The translations under genes were made by a program, and so were the position numbers. The notes beneath the pieces are model-generated. The model saw only the letters and a program-made list of their open reading frames with translations, made no database searches and had not been told where the DNA came from. A stretch of 28,035 nucleotides of DNA from JAAAOZ01 sp964496595 (GTDB lineage Bacteria > Chloroflexota > Anaerolineae > B4-G1 > SLSP01): assembly GCA_964496595.1 (NCBI GenBank), contig CAZCAI010000050.1, positions 1-28,035 on the forward strand, given 5' to 3'. The first letter of the stretch is position 1. Every line of letters starts with the position of its first letter. Positions 1-10,700 of the stretch are shown one piece after another.

Positions 1-1060
1 GGCCGTTCCAGTCCACAAGCGCGTCGAACTCATTCTCCACGCCCACGTTCTGGAGGAAGTACTTGTCGTCGTACTGGATGCGCACCTCGTCCACCGTGGG
101 CTGGCAGGAGGCGGTGGTGAAGCGGAAAGCGTGCGTCTGGATCGGCGTCGGGCTGCACGGAGAGTACTTGATGTCCAGCGCGCTCACCACCCATTCCCAC
201 GTCTGAGGATGGCCGTTCTCGTCGCACGAAAGCTGATCGGGCAAGAGCTGCACCTGGCGGCCGCACTCGCCGTTCTGATTGCCGATGCGCTCCAGCGGCT
301 GTCCCGGCTGGTGCAGATAGACGCCGTAGGTGATGTCCTGCTCGACCGGATCGATGGCGTCGTGCGCGCCGCAGACGAGACCGGCGACGTCATCGCGCCA
401 TTGGAGCGTTGGCCCGCTGCCGTCGGCGGCCTCGATGATGACGTCTAAGCCGCCATTTGCCGGGGCGTCGGGCAGGGTTATCAGGTCAATGCGCGGGGCC
501 ACGGTGACGTCGATGGAGGCGTCACGGGTTGAACCGTCGCTGTAGGTGACATTACCGCTGAGCGTGGTGTTGTTCGGCGGGTCCGGGTAGAGACTGCACG
601 TTCCCACGATGTAGAAATCCACATAGGTCGTAAGCCACTCGCGTGGGTCGCTTGGCGGGAACGCGCCCGTACACTCGATGGTGTGGGCGACGGGATCGTG
701 TGTGCAGGCGTTGATGTAGGTCGTGTCCCACACCATTTTGAGAGTGGCGTCCTCGTAAAATTCGGCCTGCGGGCTGGGATAGGTGATCACCGTGGTGAAG
801 GTGAGCGCCTCATCAAGCAAGTTGTAGCGCCCCCATTGGGCGCGGATGCCGAGGATGCGATCAGGGAACAACTCGTCGGCGTCGAGCGGGCGCCGCATCC
901 CATCGGGGCCGATGAGCTGGAACGCCATCGTCGGCGGGGCGGGATCGGACGGCGGCGCAGCGGACGCAGCGGCGAACGCCGGAGCGTTGTGCTCCCACCC
1001 GCTGACCAGCAACAGAACCAATACCAGCGTAATTGCAAGCGACCGGACTTTCGCGTTCAT
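1..1060 (-). CDS. Large secreted protein, N-terminal part (runs off left edge)
   Basis: The frame opens at an ATG at 1060 and stays open to the window edge, giving about 353 residues with no stop. It begins MNAKVRSLAITLVLVLLL, a typical signal peptide with cleavage plausible near AFAAA-S. The rest is Pro/Thr/Asp-rich with several Cys (around TCSLYPD, LVCGAHD, GECGRQ, LSCDENG), as expected for beta-sandwich modules of an extracellular protein. I recognise no specific domain. An AGGAGG Shine-Dalgarno sits just upstream of the ATG. The signal peptide resembles those of the other exported proteins of this cluster (K-[VIL]-[KR] then a Leu-rich core), so it probably belongs to the same set. It is separated from the upstream oxidoreductase gene by 329 bp, so it could have its own promoter. 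Gene call certain from the open frame and RBS; function unknown. Confidence 0.85.
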   Translation of the reverse strand, partial: MNAKVRSLAITLVLVLLLVSGWEHNAPAFAAASAAPPSDPAPPTMAFQLIGPDGMRRPLDADELFPDRILGIRAQWGRYNLLDEALTFTTVITYPSPQAEFYEDATLKMVWDTTYINACTHDPVAHTIECTGAFPPSDPREWLTTYVDFYIVGTCSLYPDPPNNTTLSGNVTYSDGSTRDASIDVTVAPRIDLITLPDAPANGGLDVIIEAADGSGPTLQWRDDVAGLVCGAHDAIDPVEQDITYGVYLHQPGQPLERIGNQNGECGRQVQLLPDQLSCDENGHPQTWEWVVSALDIKYSPCSPTPIQTHAFRFTTASCQPTVDEVRIQYDDKYFLQNVGVENEFDALVDWNG

Positions 1061-1083
1061 CTTGGCCTCCTCGGAAAATAATC

Positions 1084-1119
1084 AGCAGATAGAGCAGATA
1101 GAGCAGATGGAGCAGATAA
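1084..1119. repeat. Four tandem 9-bp units in the 5' leader
   Basis: Four consecutive units read agcagatag, agcagatag, agcagatgg, agcagataa. They lie about 25 to 60 bp upstream of the start codon at 1060, in what would be the untranslated leader of that minus-strand gene. The unit is purine-rich on the plus strand and gives a UCUGCU-rich mRNA leader. It could be simple slippage sequence or affect leader structure; no protein is encoded. Confidence 0.8.
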
Positions 1120-1145
1120 ACAAAGGGTAACCTTTTAGTCCTGTG

Positions 1146-1227
1146 AGGTGCAACGCACTTATGGGCTTACGCCAGGCTTATACTACATCAGGCGTTGTCC
1201 TTCTTTCAATTTAAGTGCGTTGCACCT
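1146..1227. repeat. 82-bp element with 16-bp terminal inverted repeats (MITE-like)
   Basis: The arms AGGTGCAACGCACTTA (1146-1161) and its exact reverse complement (1212-1227) flank 50 bp of unrelated sequence. Sixteen perfect bases is far longer than expected by chance in a 329-bp spacer. The layout, short with terminal inverted repeats and no coding capacity, fits a miniature inverted-repeat element or a remnant of an insertion sequence. I see no convincing target-site duplication (flanks cctgtg and tgatct). It could alternatively form a long-stem hairpin in the transcript between the oxidoreductase gene and the gene starting at 1060. The remainder of 1061-1389 shows no gene or clear promoter. 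Confidence 0.55.
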
Positions 1228-1389
1228 TGATCTGTTCATTTGGAGACGCCCTCAAAAACATTGAAGTTACCGGCGTCGGCGCGCCCAACAGGATTTTACA
1301 CCCAAGATGGGCAAACGAAGCAGGTCTAAGGTGTCTGAGATACACGAGATTGCATGCTAAGCAGTTTGCCACGTTTGCCTTGAACCTGG

Positions 1390-1989
1390 CTAAGAACGCT
1401 CTGAAGCACCGAGAGCGATTTTCTCAGTAGATTTGCTTCGAATTATTCCCAAGATGCCCGCTAATGTGAGCAGGACGCCCCAAACCCAGGCCCATCCACC
1501 GGGATCGAAGGGGCCGTTGCCCACGCCCAACGGCGTGAAGCGCAGCACCGGCAGATCGGCGATTTTCTCTTGCAACGCCTCATCGTTGAGCGTGTGCGGA
1601 TTGTAGCCCTCGAAGAAGCCGGCGAATCCGGCGTTGATCAGGACCTGACGGGCCATCCTGAGCCGTTCGTCGGGATCGTGGATCTCTTCCGCGTGGGCGA
1701 AGATCGCGCCGCCCGGCAGCATGATCTCGACGTCGGGGTGGGCCAGCAGATTGCGGAACCAATCCGACGTCCGCCTCCCGCCCGAAACGCAGTACACGCA
1801 TCCGTTGTGGATGGCGTAGTTCACTGGCGTGTAGTACGTCCTGCCGCTTTTGCGGCCAATCGGCTTGAGCACCATGATGTATCCGCCGAACGGCGCGCCC
1901 AAGAGCGGCCCCAATCCCAGGCGGAAGATGGGGACCATGTAGTATTTGTTCAGTAGCCAGAATATGCGACGCAACATAGGTGACATCAT
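1390..1989 (-). CDS. DDN-like nitroreductase family deazaflavin (F420)-dependent oxidoreductase with C-terminal TM
   Basis: The protein of about 199 residues carries the hallmarks of the F420H2-dependent DDN family (PF04075): the core GRKSGRTYYTPVNY near residues 46-59 and HPDVEIMLPGG near 83-93, which in the family shape the deazaflavin and substrate pockets. An N-terminal amphipathic segment (LNKYYMVPIFRLGLGP) and a C-terminal hydrophobic helix (WAWVWGVLLTLAGILGIIRSK) suggest membrane association. An AAGGAG precedes two adjacent ATGs; it is 3 nt from the first (1989) and 6 nt from the second (1986), so the second is the likelier start. It lies 41 bp downstream of the SBBP protein gene and is probably in the same transcript. 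Family members reduce diverse substrates with F420H2 or bind other flavins or heme, so the substrate cannot be inferred. Confidence 0.85.
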   Translation of the reverse strand: MMSPMLRRIFWLLNKYYMVPIFRLGLGPLLGAPFGGYIMVLKPIGRKSGRTYYTPVNYAIHNGCVYCVSGGRRTSDWFRNLLAHPDVEIMLPGGAIFAHAEEIHDPDERLRMARQVLINAGFAGFFEGYNPHTLNDEALQEKIADLPVLRFTPLGVGNGPFDPGGWAWVWGVLLTLAGILGIIRSKSTEKIALGASERS

Positions 1990-2030
1990 AAACTCCTTAA
2001 CTTACTGGGAACGCGGGCGTCCCGCCCGCA

Positions 2031-4715
2031 CTAAGGCCCGCCCCGCACGATGAGCGGCAGGTAGACCTGGACGGCGTAGCTGAACGTCCGTACCTCGTTC
2101 GACCAAATACAGGCGGCGGTCGTCTCGCCGGTGGGATAGAAGCATGCCCGATTGGTGATCTGCGGCGCAAAACTTACCGTCCCCACGATGCCCGACTGCA
2201 CGGCAAAGCTAACGCTGAACGGCGCGCCCACCGTGAAGCTCAACGGCCCGGTGATGGCGTTGGCCTCCGCGTCGTAGGCCAGGCCGTCTGGCCCGCTCAG
2301 CGTGCCGGAGAGGTAGGTCGTGTGCGTGGGGATCGCGTCGTAGAAGCTGCGCGGCGAGCTGGTGGGAAATACTAGTCGTATCGTGTAGGTCAGCCGGTCG
2401 CCCATCATCAACGTGCCCTGGTACGTGGACGGCGCAACCGCCTTGTGGATATTGCGCCCCACAAAATCCTGCCCCGTCGCATCCGGCGGCGCCGTCACGA
2501 CGCGCGTCTCCGGCGTCCAGAAGTAGCCGCTGCCCGGCGTGAGCGTGTACGTCCCCGGCGGCAGGTCAGCGATGGTGTAGCTGCCGTCGGCGCCGGTGAC
2601 GGCGCTGTAGGCCGCGTTCGCCCCGATGACGACGCCCGCCAGCGGATGGCCGTCGTCGTCCCGCGCTTGCCCGGCGATGGCGTACAATTTCTCAATGGGC
2701 AGGCGGGCCACAAACCCATCGGTGGAGCCGCCGCCGAAAGCCGGCTGAAAAGCACCCGGCGTGGTCGGAAAATAGCTCGAGTACGTCACGCCCGCGACGT
2801 AGGCGCTGCCGTCGGGGCCGGCGGCGACGGCATACCCGCTGTCGCCATTGTCGCCGCCGAGGAAGCTGGCGTAGTGCAGATCGCGGCAGTCGGGGGAGAG
2901 CACGGCGATAAAGGCATCCCAATACTGGCCGATAGTCGGCTGGACCGCGCCCGGCGTCACCGGCATGTCGGCGGATCGCGTCCATCCCGTGAGGTAGATG
3001 TCGCCCCCGGCGTTCAGCGCCAAATCGTGGCCTTGATCCCGATCCGTCTCGCCGCCGAAATAAGTGGCGCAGCGGAGCGAATCGACGGCGCTGCGTCCGG
3101 GATCTAAGACGGCGACGAACGCATCCCCCCAAGCGGCGTTGGGCGAGATCGGCTTGTGGACGCCGGGCGTGACGGGCAAATCGTAGGCGTAGGTCGTGCC
3201 CGCGATGTAGGCCGCGCCGTCGCTGCCCACGGCGACGCCGTAGAGTTCGTCATTCCCCTTGGCGCCGCCGAAGTAGGTGGCATAGCGCAGCGCGCTGCCG
3301 TCGGGCGTGAGGACGGTCAGGAAGCCGTCGTCGGCGTACAGATCGTGCAGATTAGGTTGGAAGGCGCTCGCGGTGATGGGGAAATCCACGGAGTTGGTCT
3401 TCCCCACCGCGTAGGCGGCCCCATCTGCCCCCACGGCGATGCCAATGCCGAAGTCATTGGAGTCGCTGCCGCCCAGGAAAGTCGAGTAGCGCAGACTGCC
3501 GTCCGGCTCGAAGGCGGTCACAAAGGCGTCGGGATACTGGTTGTAGGTGGGATCGAAGGCATTGGGCGTGGCGGGGAAATCGGGCGAGAAGGTCGTGCCG
3601 ATCACGTAAAACGCGCCATCCGCGCCAACGGCGATGGGGTTGCCCTCGTTAAAGTAGCCGATGCGATCATCGTTGCGTCCGCCCAGAAAGGTGGCGTAGC
3701 GGAGCTGCGTCCCGTCGGGGCCGAGCACGGCGACGAAGGCGTCGGGATTATCGTCGGAGAGGTTGATCTGGCGCTGGAAGGCATTCGCGGTGACGGGGAA
3801 ATCGGCCGAGTTGGTCCAGCCGCCGACGTAGGCCGCGCCCTCCGCGTTCACGGCGATGCCTGTGCCATAGTCCACACTCGCGCCGCCGAGGTAGGTAAGG
3901 TAGACCAGGCTCGCGCCGTCGGGCGCGATCTTGGCGACGAAAGCCTCGTTGCCGCTCGTATCTGGATCGGCGACGCCCGGCGTGATGGGCAGGTCGGTGG
4001 AGAACGTCTGTCCCGTGACGTAAGCCGCGCCATCCGCACCAACGGCGATGGCGTAGACCCCGTCGCTGCTGTCGCCGCCGAGATAGGAGCTATAGATGAG
4101 GCCAGCGGCCTGATTATGCGGGACGCGGGGCGCGTCCGCCTCGGCGAACAGGGGCGTGAAGTTTGCGTCGAGCGTGTGGCGGGTCGTGCTCGCCCCATCA
4201 TCGACCTGCGCGCGAATCGCGGGGCACGCCGCCCGGCAGACCCTCCGCCAGACGAGCTGTCCCTGCGCGCCGGTGATCTCCACATCGACGCCGGGGTAGA
4301 GGCCCACGTAGCGCACGCCGCCCCAGGCGGGGACGCCGGCGCGCCAATTGCGCGGGTCGGAGGTGCGGAAGTAGTTGATGGTGGTCGCGCGGCGGTCGAA
4401 GGCTTCCAGGCGCGAAGCCGGGTTGGCGTCGGGGAAGCGCACCTCACGATGGACGATCTGTCCATCCGCCGCCGTCTCCGTGATCCACAAGCCGTCCGGC
4501 GTCAGCCAGAGATCGCGCCCGGCGACGCGGCCGGCAATGCGGGCGTAAAAGCGCGCGTCCGCGTGAAACTGCCCGACGTTTTCGATGAACAGCGCGGAGG
4601 CGTCGGGGAGCACGTTGTCTATTCGTGACGCGGCGGCGCTCCGTGCTATGCCTCCCATCAACAGTAATAGCGCCACCATCAGCGAAACTGCGCGCAACTT
4701 GATTTTCAGGTTCAT
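2031..4715 (-). CDS. Secreted SBBP beta-propeller protein with carboxypeptidase-regulatory-like domain and LPL..R tail
   Basis: The 894-residue protein has a signal peptide (MNLKIKLRAVSLMVALLLLMGG, cleavage near ARSAA). Residues about 40-200 resemble the N-terminal domain that commonly precedes SBBP repeats (FIENVGQFHADARFYAR, LWLTPDGLWITE). From about 205 to 680 there are seven SBBP repeats (PF06739), each with an L.Y.[ST][YF][LF]GG strand, an AVG.DG.AYV.G strand and an [FL]P.TP.AF segment; seven units suit one closed propeller. A carboxypeptidase-regulatory-like beta-sandwich follows (GQARDDDGHPLAGVVIGAN, then TGADGSYTIADLPPGTYTL), then a DUF11-like segment, and the end reads VQVYLPLIVRGGP. 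The RBS is AGGAGG, 5 nt from the ATG. It starts 38 bp after the giant protein gene, so co-transcription is likely. Probable extracellular adhesion, scaffold or carbohydrate-binding role; no catalytic motif seen. Confidence 0.9.
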   Translation of the reverse strand: MNLKIKLRAVSLMVALLLLMGGIARSAAASRIDNVLPDASALFIENVGQFHADARFYARIAGRVAGRDLWLTPDGLWITETAADGQIVHREVRFPDANPASRLEAFDRRATTINYFRTSDPRNWRAGVPAWGGVRYVGLYPGVDVEITGAQGQLVWRRVCRAACPAIRAQVDDGASTTRHTLDANFTPLFAEADAPRVPHNQAAGLIYSSYLGGDSSDGVYAIAVGADGAAYVTGQTFSTDLPITPGVADPDTSGNEAFVAKIAPDGASLVYLTYLGGASVDYGTGIAVNAEGAAYVGGWTNSADFPVTANAFQRQINLSDDNPDAFVAVLGPDGTQLRYATFLGGRNDDRIGYFNEGNPIAVGADGAFYVIGTTFSPDFPATPNAFDPTYNQYPDAFVTAFEPDGSLRYSTFLGGSDSNDFGIGIAVGADGAAYAVGKTNSVDFPITASAFQPNLHDLYADDGFLTVLTPDGSALRYATYFGGAKGNDELYGVAVGSDGAAYIAGTTYAYDLPVTPGVHKPISPNAAWGDAFVAVLDPGRSAVDSLRCATYFGGETDRDQGHDLALNAGGDIYLTGWTRSADMPVTPGAVQPTIGQYWDAFIAVLSPDCRDLHYASFLGGDNGDSGYAVAAGPDGSAYVAGVTYSSYFPTTPGAFQPAFGGGSTDGFVARLPIEKLYAIAGQARDDDGHPLAGVVIGANAAYSAVTGADGSYTIADLPPGTYTLTPGSGYFWTPETRVVTAPPDATGQDFVGRNIHKAVAPSTYQGTLMMGDRLTYTIRLVFPTSSPRSFYDAIPTHTTYLSGTLSGPDGLAYDAEANAITGPLSFTVGAPFSVSFAVQSGIVGTVSFAPQITNRACFYPTGETTAACIWSNEVRTFSYAVQVYLPLIVRGGP

Positions 4716-4753
4716 CGTGTCCTCCTACAGATTGGAGATGAAAGACGTTACCG

Positions 4754-7700
4754 TTACGGCGCGTTGCGCACGATCAACGGCAAGAAGATTGTGTAACTCA
4801 CCGGGCCTGGCTCAATACTTGAGACTTCTGACCTATTGTCCGCCCGATCCACGGCCCAGACATAGACTGCGCCGCTATCCTGAAGCTGCCAGGGACATAA
4901 CTGTGGTGTATCTTCGATAGCACAGCGTTCCGCATCAGCAACATCATTCGTGTGACTGATGTAAACGTGCGATACCCCTGTATTATCATCCGTCGTCGTG
5001 ATCCGCAAGGTCACATCCTGCGCTGCCATACTCATGATCCCCACTTGCTCAGTATTCGTGAGAATTTCAATCGTCGTCACGGTTGGCGGTGTAGTATCAT
5101 AGATGATGTCATCCATGAACGGCCCGTAGATCCTGCCCTCCGTATCGCGGAACCGGATATAGACTATGCGTGGCATCATTAAGTTACCCAAGACATCCAT
5201 CTCCCAACCTTCATGAGTTTTTGTCACCGGCATCCACTCAGGATTACGGGGGAAGCCACCGCTGTTGCTGATCAGCATCTGTGTGATGGTGTAGGTCTCA
5301 TCAGTATCCCATGTGATACCCAGTTTGACTAATTTCTCATTGGTGTAGAGCGCATCATCATTAATGCTGAGGCCGAAACCGGGATTGTAACGCGAGGTCA
5401 CGGTGATCTCTTGTTCTACCGTCCCGTCACTCAACGTAGCCGTGTTGATCACCTCTGCTCCGACCGGAATCTTGTCTGCCTGGTCGGTTACCGCGACCGC
5501 AAACTCGATGATCACCGGGGTGCCCGAAATCACGGCGCCCGACCATCGTACTTCTCTGGCGTCAGTGGCTACATCTATGACGCCAGATGTCGCCTTAGCA
5601 CTACCTGTCACATAGGTAAGATAATCCGCTGTGGGGATTGGATCGGTCAGCACCACGGTAGCTGCTGTCACACTCTGATTGCGTAGCACGATGGTATAGG
5701 TCAAGATGTCGCCAGCAGCGAAGTGATAGAGATTGACTCGTTTGCTACCGATCAAAGAGGTCTCTAAGTCTGGGATGACCTCCGTAAACGTCGCCGTGAC
5801 TGTTATATGCGTGTTCATCGTGATAGTCTTCACCAGAGCCACGTCTGACAAATCCCCATTCCAGTTGGCAAACTTCCAGCCCGCTGCGGCTTGCGCTGTC
5901 AGTGTGACGACTGTGCCCGCTTTATACTTTGGGCCGAGGGGTGTCAACTGCACCATACCCTGACCCGTGGTCTCGACGGTTAGGGTGTAATAGACCGGTT
6001 CAGCTAAGACGGTGACGACCACCTCATCCGTATCCTGCAACCCGCCCGTATCGGTGACGGTGAGCGTGAAGGTCAGCACGCCCGCCGCGTTCGGCGCGGT
6101 GAAGGTGGTCACACTCAACTCCGGCGTGAACGTCACTGCCGGGCCGCCCATCTGCTGCCAGAGATAGTTCAGTGGATCGCCATTGGGGTCGCTGCTGGCG
6201 GAGCCATCGAGCGTGACCTCATCGCCTGGCGCGACGGTCTGGGGCAATCCGGCATCCGCTACCGGCGGGCGATTTTCCACCGGCGCGGTTTCAACGTTGA
6301 GAACGTGTGTGTCGCCGACCACGTCGCCGCACGGCCCCTGCACTGTCACCGTGACACTCTGTGGCCCGGCGACGGGCCAGGTGAACGTAGCTGCGTCCAG
6401 CATCTCGCTGATGACGTGGGTTTGGGAAGGCAAACCACTGGCTTCCCAGGTATAGGTGAGCGGGGCCGACAGCGGCAGGATCAAAGTGCTGGTGAGCGGC
6501 GTGACGGTTGCGGTGAAGGTAGCCGGGATCGCCAGCGTCCCGCTGGCATTGCCAGTGATGGCAACGGCGGCAGGGGGATTGCAGCGCGGCGTTGCCGTAA
6601 CCGTCACGAGAGTCATCGCGGTGTCGCTCAAGCCGCCGGTGTCCGTGACCGTCAGCGTGAAGGTCANNNNNNNNNNNNNNNNNNNNNNNNNNNNNNNNNN
6701 NNNNNNNNNNNNNNNNNNNNNNNNNNNNNNNNNNNNNNNNNNNNNNNNNNNNNNNNNNNNNNNNNNCGCCCGCGTCTGCCGTGGGGGGATAGTTATCCGG
6801 CTCAATGACGGTGGTTGTGTCGGTCACGACCGCGATGCTTCCCAGGCTGCCGGTGGCGGTGATGACGGTGCTGTCCACCGTGCCGCTGATCTCTCCCTCC
6901 GATGTCTCGATGGTGACAGTGACCAGAGCACTGCTGCCAAAAGCAGGTAGGATGGCGGTGGTCGTTGGTATGACGGTCACGTCGTACCATTCCGACGAGT
7001 GGCCGACCAGCGTGAAGGACTGGGCCGCGTTGGTCTCGTTGACCAGCGTGTGCGTGTAAACTGCTGTCTCCCCAGCCATTACCGTGCGGCTACGCTCCGG
7101 CGTCAGGCTGACCGCGCCGCCCAGGTCGGCCCGCGTCTGATTGAGCGGCGAGGCGGTGAGTCCCGGATCATTATGGGAGGTGGCGGTCAGCATCACCGTC
7201 TCAGAGAGGCTATAGGCGGTGTCCACAGGAATCAGCACCACGATCTCCACCGTGACCACATCGCTGGCGTTGACCGAGATCGGCGAAGCGGTATGCAGCG
7301 TGCTCCATCCCCGGTCGGTGCTCAACGTGAGCGTATAGGTATCGGCGGCGAGACCGTTGTTGCGCAGGAAGTGAGTGTGGGTATAGGGTTCTCCCGGCGT
7401 GATGGCCTCGTCGTATCCCGGCGAGAGGGTGAACTGGGCGCGGCTCTCGTAAGCGCCCAGGTCCGGCCCGCCGCCCCACGGTCGTGGCAGACCATCGAGA
7501 TCGGTATCCACGGTGGAAGGCGCGGCCCGGTCGATAGCCGCCGAACCGGCCAGGAGATGATAATCGCCGTTCGCCGGATCGGCAAAGCGCGGATCGCCCC
7601 AGTATCGGTCATAGGCAAACACGATGCCTCCATCCTCCACCGTGTCGGTGACGTTGTCGTGCCAGAGCAGGCCGTTCATCTCAACGTGGCTATCGGCATA

Positions 7701-10700
7701 CACGCCGACGGTGTGCCCGGCGATGATGCTCTCGTCGAAAACCACGTCATCGTCCGGGCCGTACCCGACGTAGACCCCTTCGGGGCCGGTGTTGCCGGCG
7801 ATGGTGGCGTGCAAAAAGTGAGCGGCGTCCTTGATCGAAGCGCCCGCCCCTTCCGACGCGGCGTGGTTGCCCGCGATGAGCGTGTTGGTGAACCAGAGGC
7901 CGGCGCCGCGTAGGAACAGCCCGCCGCCGCCCTCCACCGCGACGTTGTCCACAAAGCGCGTCCGCGAGACGTTCAAGACAGTATCGCCGCGCGTGTAGAG
8001 ACCGCCGCCGTGCCCGCCGCCGCTCAGGTCGCCACTGCCGGTGCTGTTGGCGCGCACGGTGACGTTTTCCATCACCAGGGTGCTATCGTCCACATACAAT
8101 CCGCCCCCTTGTCCCACGCCGACCTCGCTGGCGGTATTCTTCTGCCATACGTCGCTTGTGGCGGTAAAGACGCTGGCGCCATCGAGGTACAGTCCGCCGC
8201 CGTAGCCAAAACTGCCAAACGTGCCCGCCGCGCCCGTGGTGGCCGTGTTCCCTTGCCAAGTGTTACCCATCGCGGCAAGGGTGCTTGTGAAGCCCACAAA
8301 TCCGCCGCCGCCCAGGCCGTCATCGGCCTGGCTGGCGACGTTGTCGGCGATGGTGTTGCCGGTCAGCGTGACGGCGGTGCTGCGCTGAACGTAGAAAGCG
8401 CCGCCGCGCCCTCTGCCGTTGGGACAGGCGACGTTGCCGCGCACGGTATTGCTGATCATCTCTACCGCGCCAACGTTGAGCAGCGCCATCCCGCCGCCGC
8501 TTCCGGGCAGCGTCTCTGTGGCTGTGTAGCCGGCGGTGTTGGTCAAAATCCAGTTCTGATCGAGGGTGACGTCCGAATCATGCGCGAGCAAGATGCCGCC
8601 GCCCACGCCCCGCTCGAATGCACTCCCCCAGTTGTGTTGGATAAGGTTGCCGGTGAGGAGCGCCTGGCTGTCTTGGCTGACGTTCACGCCGCCGCCCCGG
8701 CCCTCATCGTTCTGCGACGCGCGATTGCCCTGGATCAGGTTGGCGTCGAGCGTGACCGGGCCGCTCTCGTAGACGTACACGCCGCCGCCCTCGCCATAGC
8801 CGCTGCCGGCGGTGTTGGTCAGCATCCGGTTCGCCCTCAGGGTCGACCGGTCGCCGTCCTCCAGCGCGACGCCGCCGCCATAACCCTCATTGGGGGCGGC
8901 GGTGTTATCCTGGAAGATATTGTCGATCACCTGCGCCTGGCTGCCGGAGAGCATCAGCCCGCCGCCGCTGCCGCTTTGACCCTGGCTGGCGATATTGCCG
9001 GTGAACGTGTTGTCCTGGATCAGGGGCGCGTCGCCATCGACCATCATCCCGCCGCCCGTGCAGTAGTAAAGCGAGTTCGTCGCGGCGACGTTGCCGGAAA
9101 GGGTGTTGGTGAGCACCTGCGCCGCGCTATTAAGCAGATAGAGGCCGCCGCCATAGCCGCTGTTGCTTGTGCCCGGCGTGGCCGTGTTGTTGTAGATGGT
9201 GTTGTATTCCAGCACCGCGTCATCGGCGCCGACCAGCGCCACCCCGCCGCCATAGCCGTGCTCGACCGTTCCCCCCGAACTCGGCACGGAAGCGACGTTA
9301 CTGTAGACCTGCGTGTGACGCAGCGTCACGGCGGCCCCGTCCAGCAGGATGCCGCCGCCCATTCCCCTATGGTCGCCGCCGACGTAGCCGCCGCCGGAGA
9401 GGCCGTGGTTCTCGTAAACGTGGCAGCCGCTGATCACCGCGCGCACGTTCGGCCCGGCGTAGAGACCGCCGCCGGCATAATAGCCGCCAGTGTGATACAT
9501 ATCGCCGGACAGTTGGCCGATGTCCTCGCCCACGCCGCCGGTCAGGTGCAAGGCCTCGACAGTGGGCGTGATGCCCGCGCCGCTCAGATAGAGCACGCGC
9601 CCCTGCCGGCGCGCGTCGAGCACGGTGGGGTAGGCGTCGGGGTCCCAGGCGCTAAAGTCGAGATCGTAGCCGCCGCGCAGGGTGAGCGTCTTGTCCAGAT
9701 AGGCGATCTGGCTGTGCCCGCCGCGCGTGTTCACGTCGAAACAGCCGCCGGCCACCTGCACCTCGCTGGTGATGAAGGAGGCGGCGTCGATGGCCGCCTG
9801 GATGCTGGTGTAGGTAATCACGCTGCTCCCTTCCACCAGGCGGACGCGGCAGGCTTGCAGTTCCAAACTGGTCTCCGCTTCCGCGGCGGCCTCGTCTCCC
9901 CGCGCGACGACGGTGTTGGTGATGGGGTGCGGCAGCGGAAAGGGCGCGGTGGCGGTGGTGCGGGCGGTGAGGGTCAGCGCTACGCTGTCGCCATTGATGA
10001 CGGTTCCCAGATTGCAGACGACGCGGCCGCCCCAGCCGGCGTCGTGCAGCGCGCAAGCGCCCTGGCTGGCCGTCATTGTGAGCGGCCGTTGGTAGACGTC
10101 CAGCGTGTCGGTCAGGATGATGTTGTGGATGTCGAGCGCGGTCACGGTGAGGCGCAGCGTGTAGGTCAGCGTCTCATCCAGCCCCACCATCACGCGGTCG
10201 GGCTGCTTGGTCAGCGCCATCCCGGCCTCGAAGAGCTCGTCGGCGCCGCAGTCTGGCCCCGCGCCGCCTGGCCGGGGATCGCCCTCGAAATCGTGGGTCA
10301 GGCCGGTGTCGGCACACGCATCCTTGGCCGCCGAACCGTCGGTGAGGTGATAGTCGCCCGCCGCTGGGTCCACAAAGGCCGGGTCGCCGCTGAGGGGATT
10401 GTCGTCGGTAAACGAACCGGTGCCTTCGTTCTGGGTATCCACGTTGTGCCACAGGCTGTCACGGACGTGGACCTCCTCGCCACTGTAGACGTAGACGCCG
10501 ACCGTCTGGGTGGCGATGATGCTGCTGCGTAGCGTGGCCGACATCACGCCGCTTGACTCGGCGACGTACAGCCCGCGCCCGTCGCCGCCGGCGTTCCCCA
10601 CCAGCGTCAAATGGCGGAAGGTGGGCCGCCCGCCCGCCAGGTAGATGCCCGCACCCGTCGCGCCGCTGTTGTCGGCGATGACCAGGTTATCGAGATTGAA

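Noticed and set aside
1215..1430. 71-codon plus-strand frame
   Set aside because: Starts in one arm of the inverted repeat, overlaps the oxidoreductase stop, no RBS and no recognisable protein.
6291..6666. Extension of the giant gene frame beyond the N gap (His/Arg-rich tail)
   Set aside because: It is a frame-shifted reading of PKD/Ig sequence caused by the arbitrary gap length; the correct frame continues as TFTLTVTDTGGL to 4754.
8010..10532. 840-codon open frame on the plus strand
   Set aside because: It is antisense to the second beta-helix of the giant protein. The GGG-turn codons and high GC suppress stops on the other strand; the product has no domain and no good RBS.
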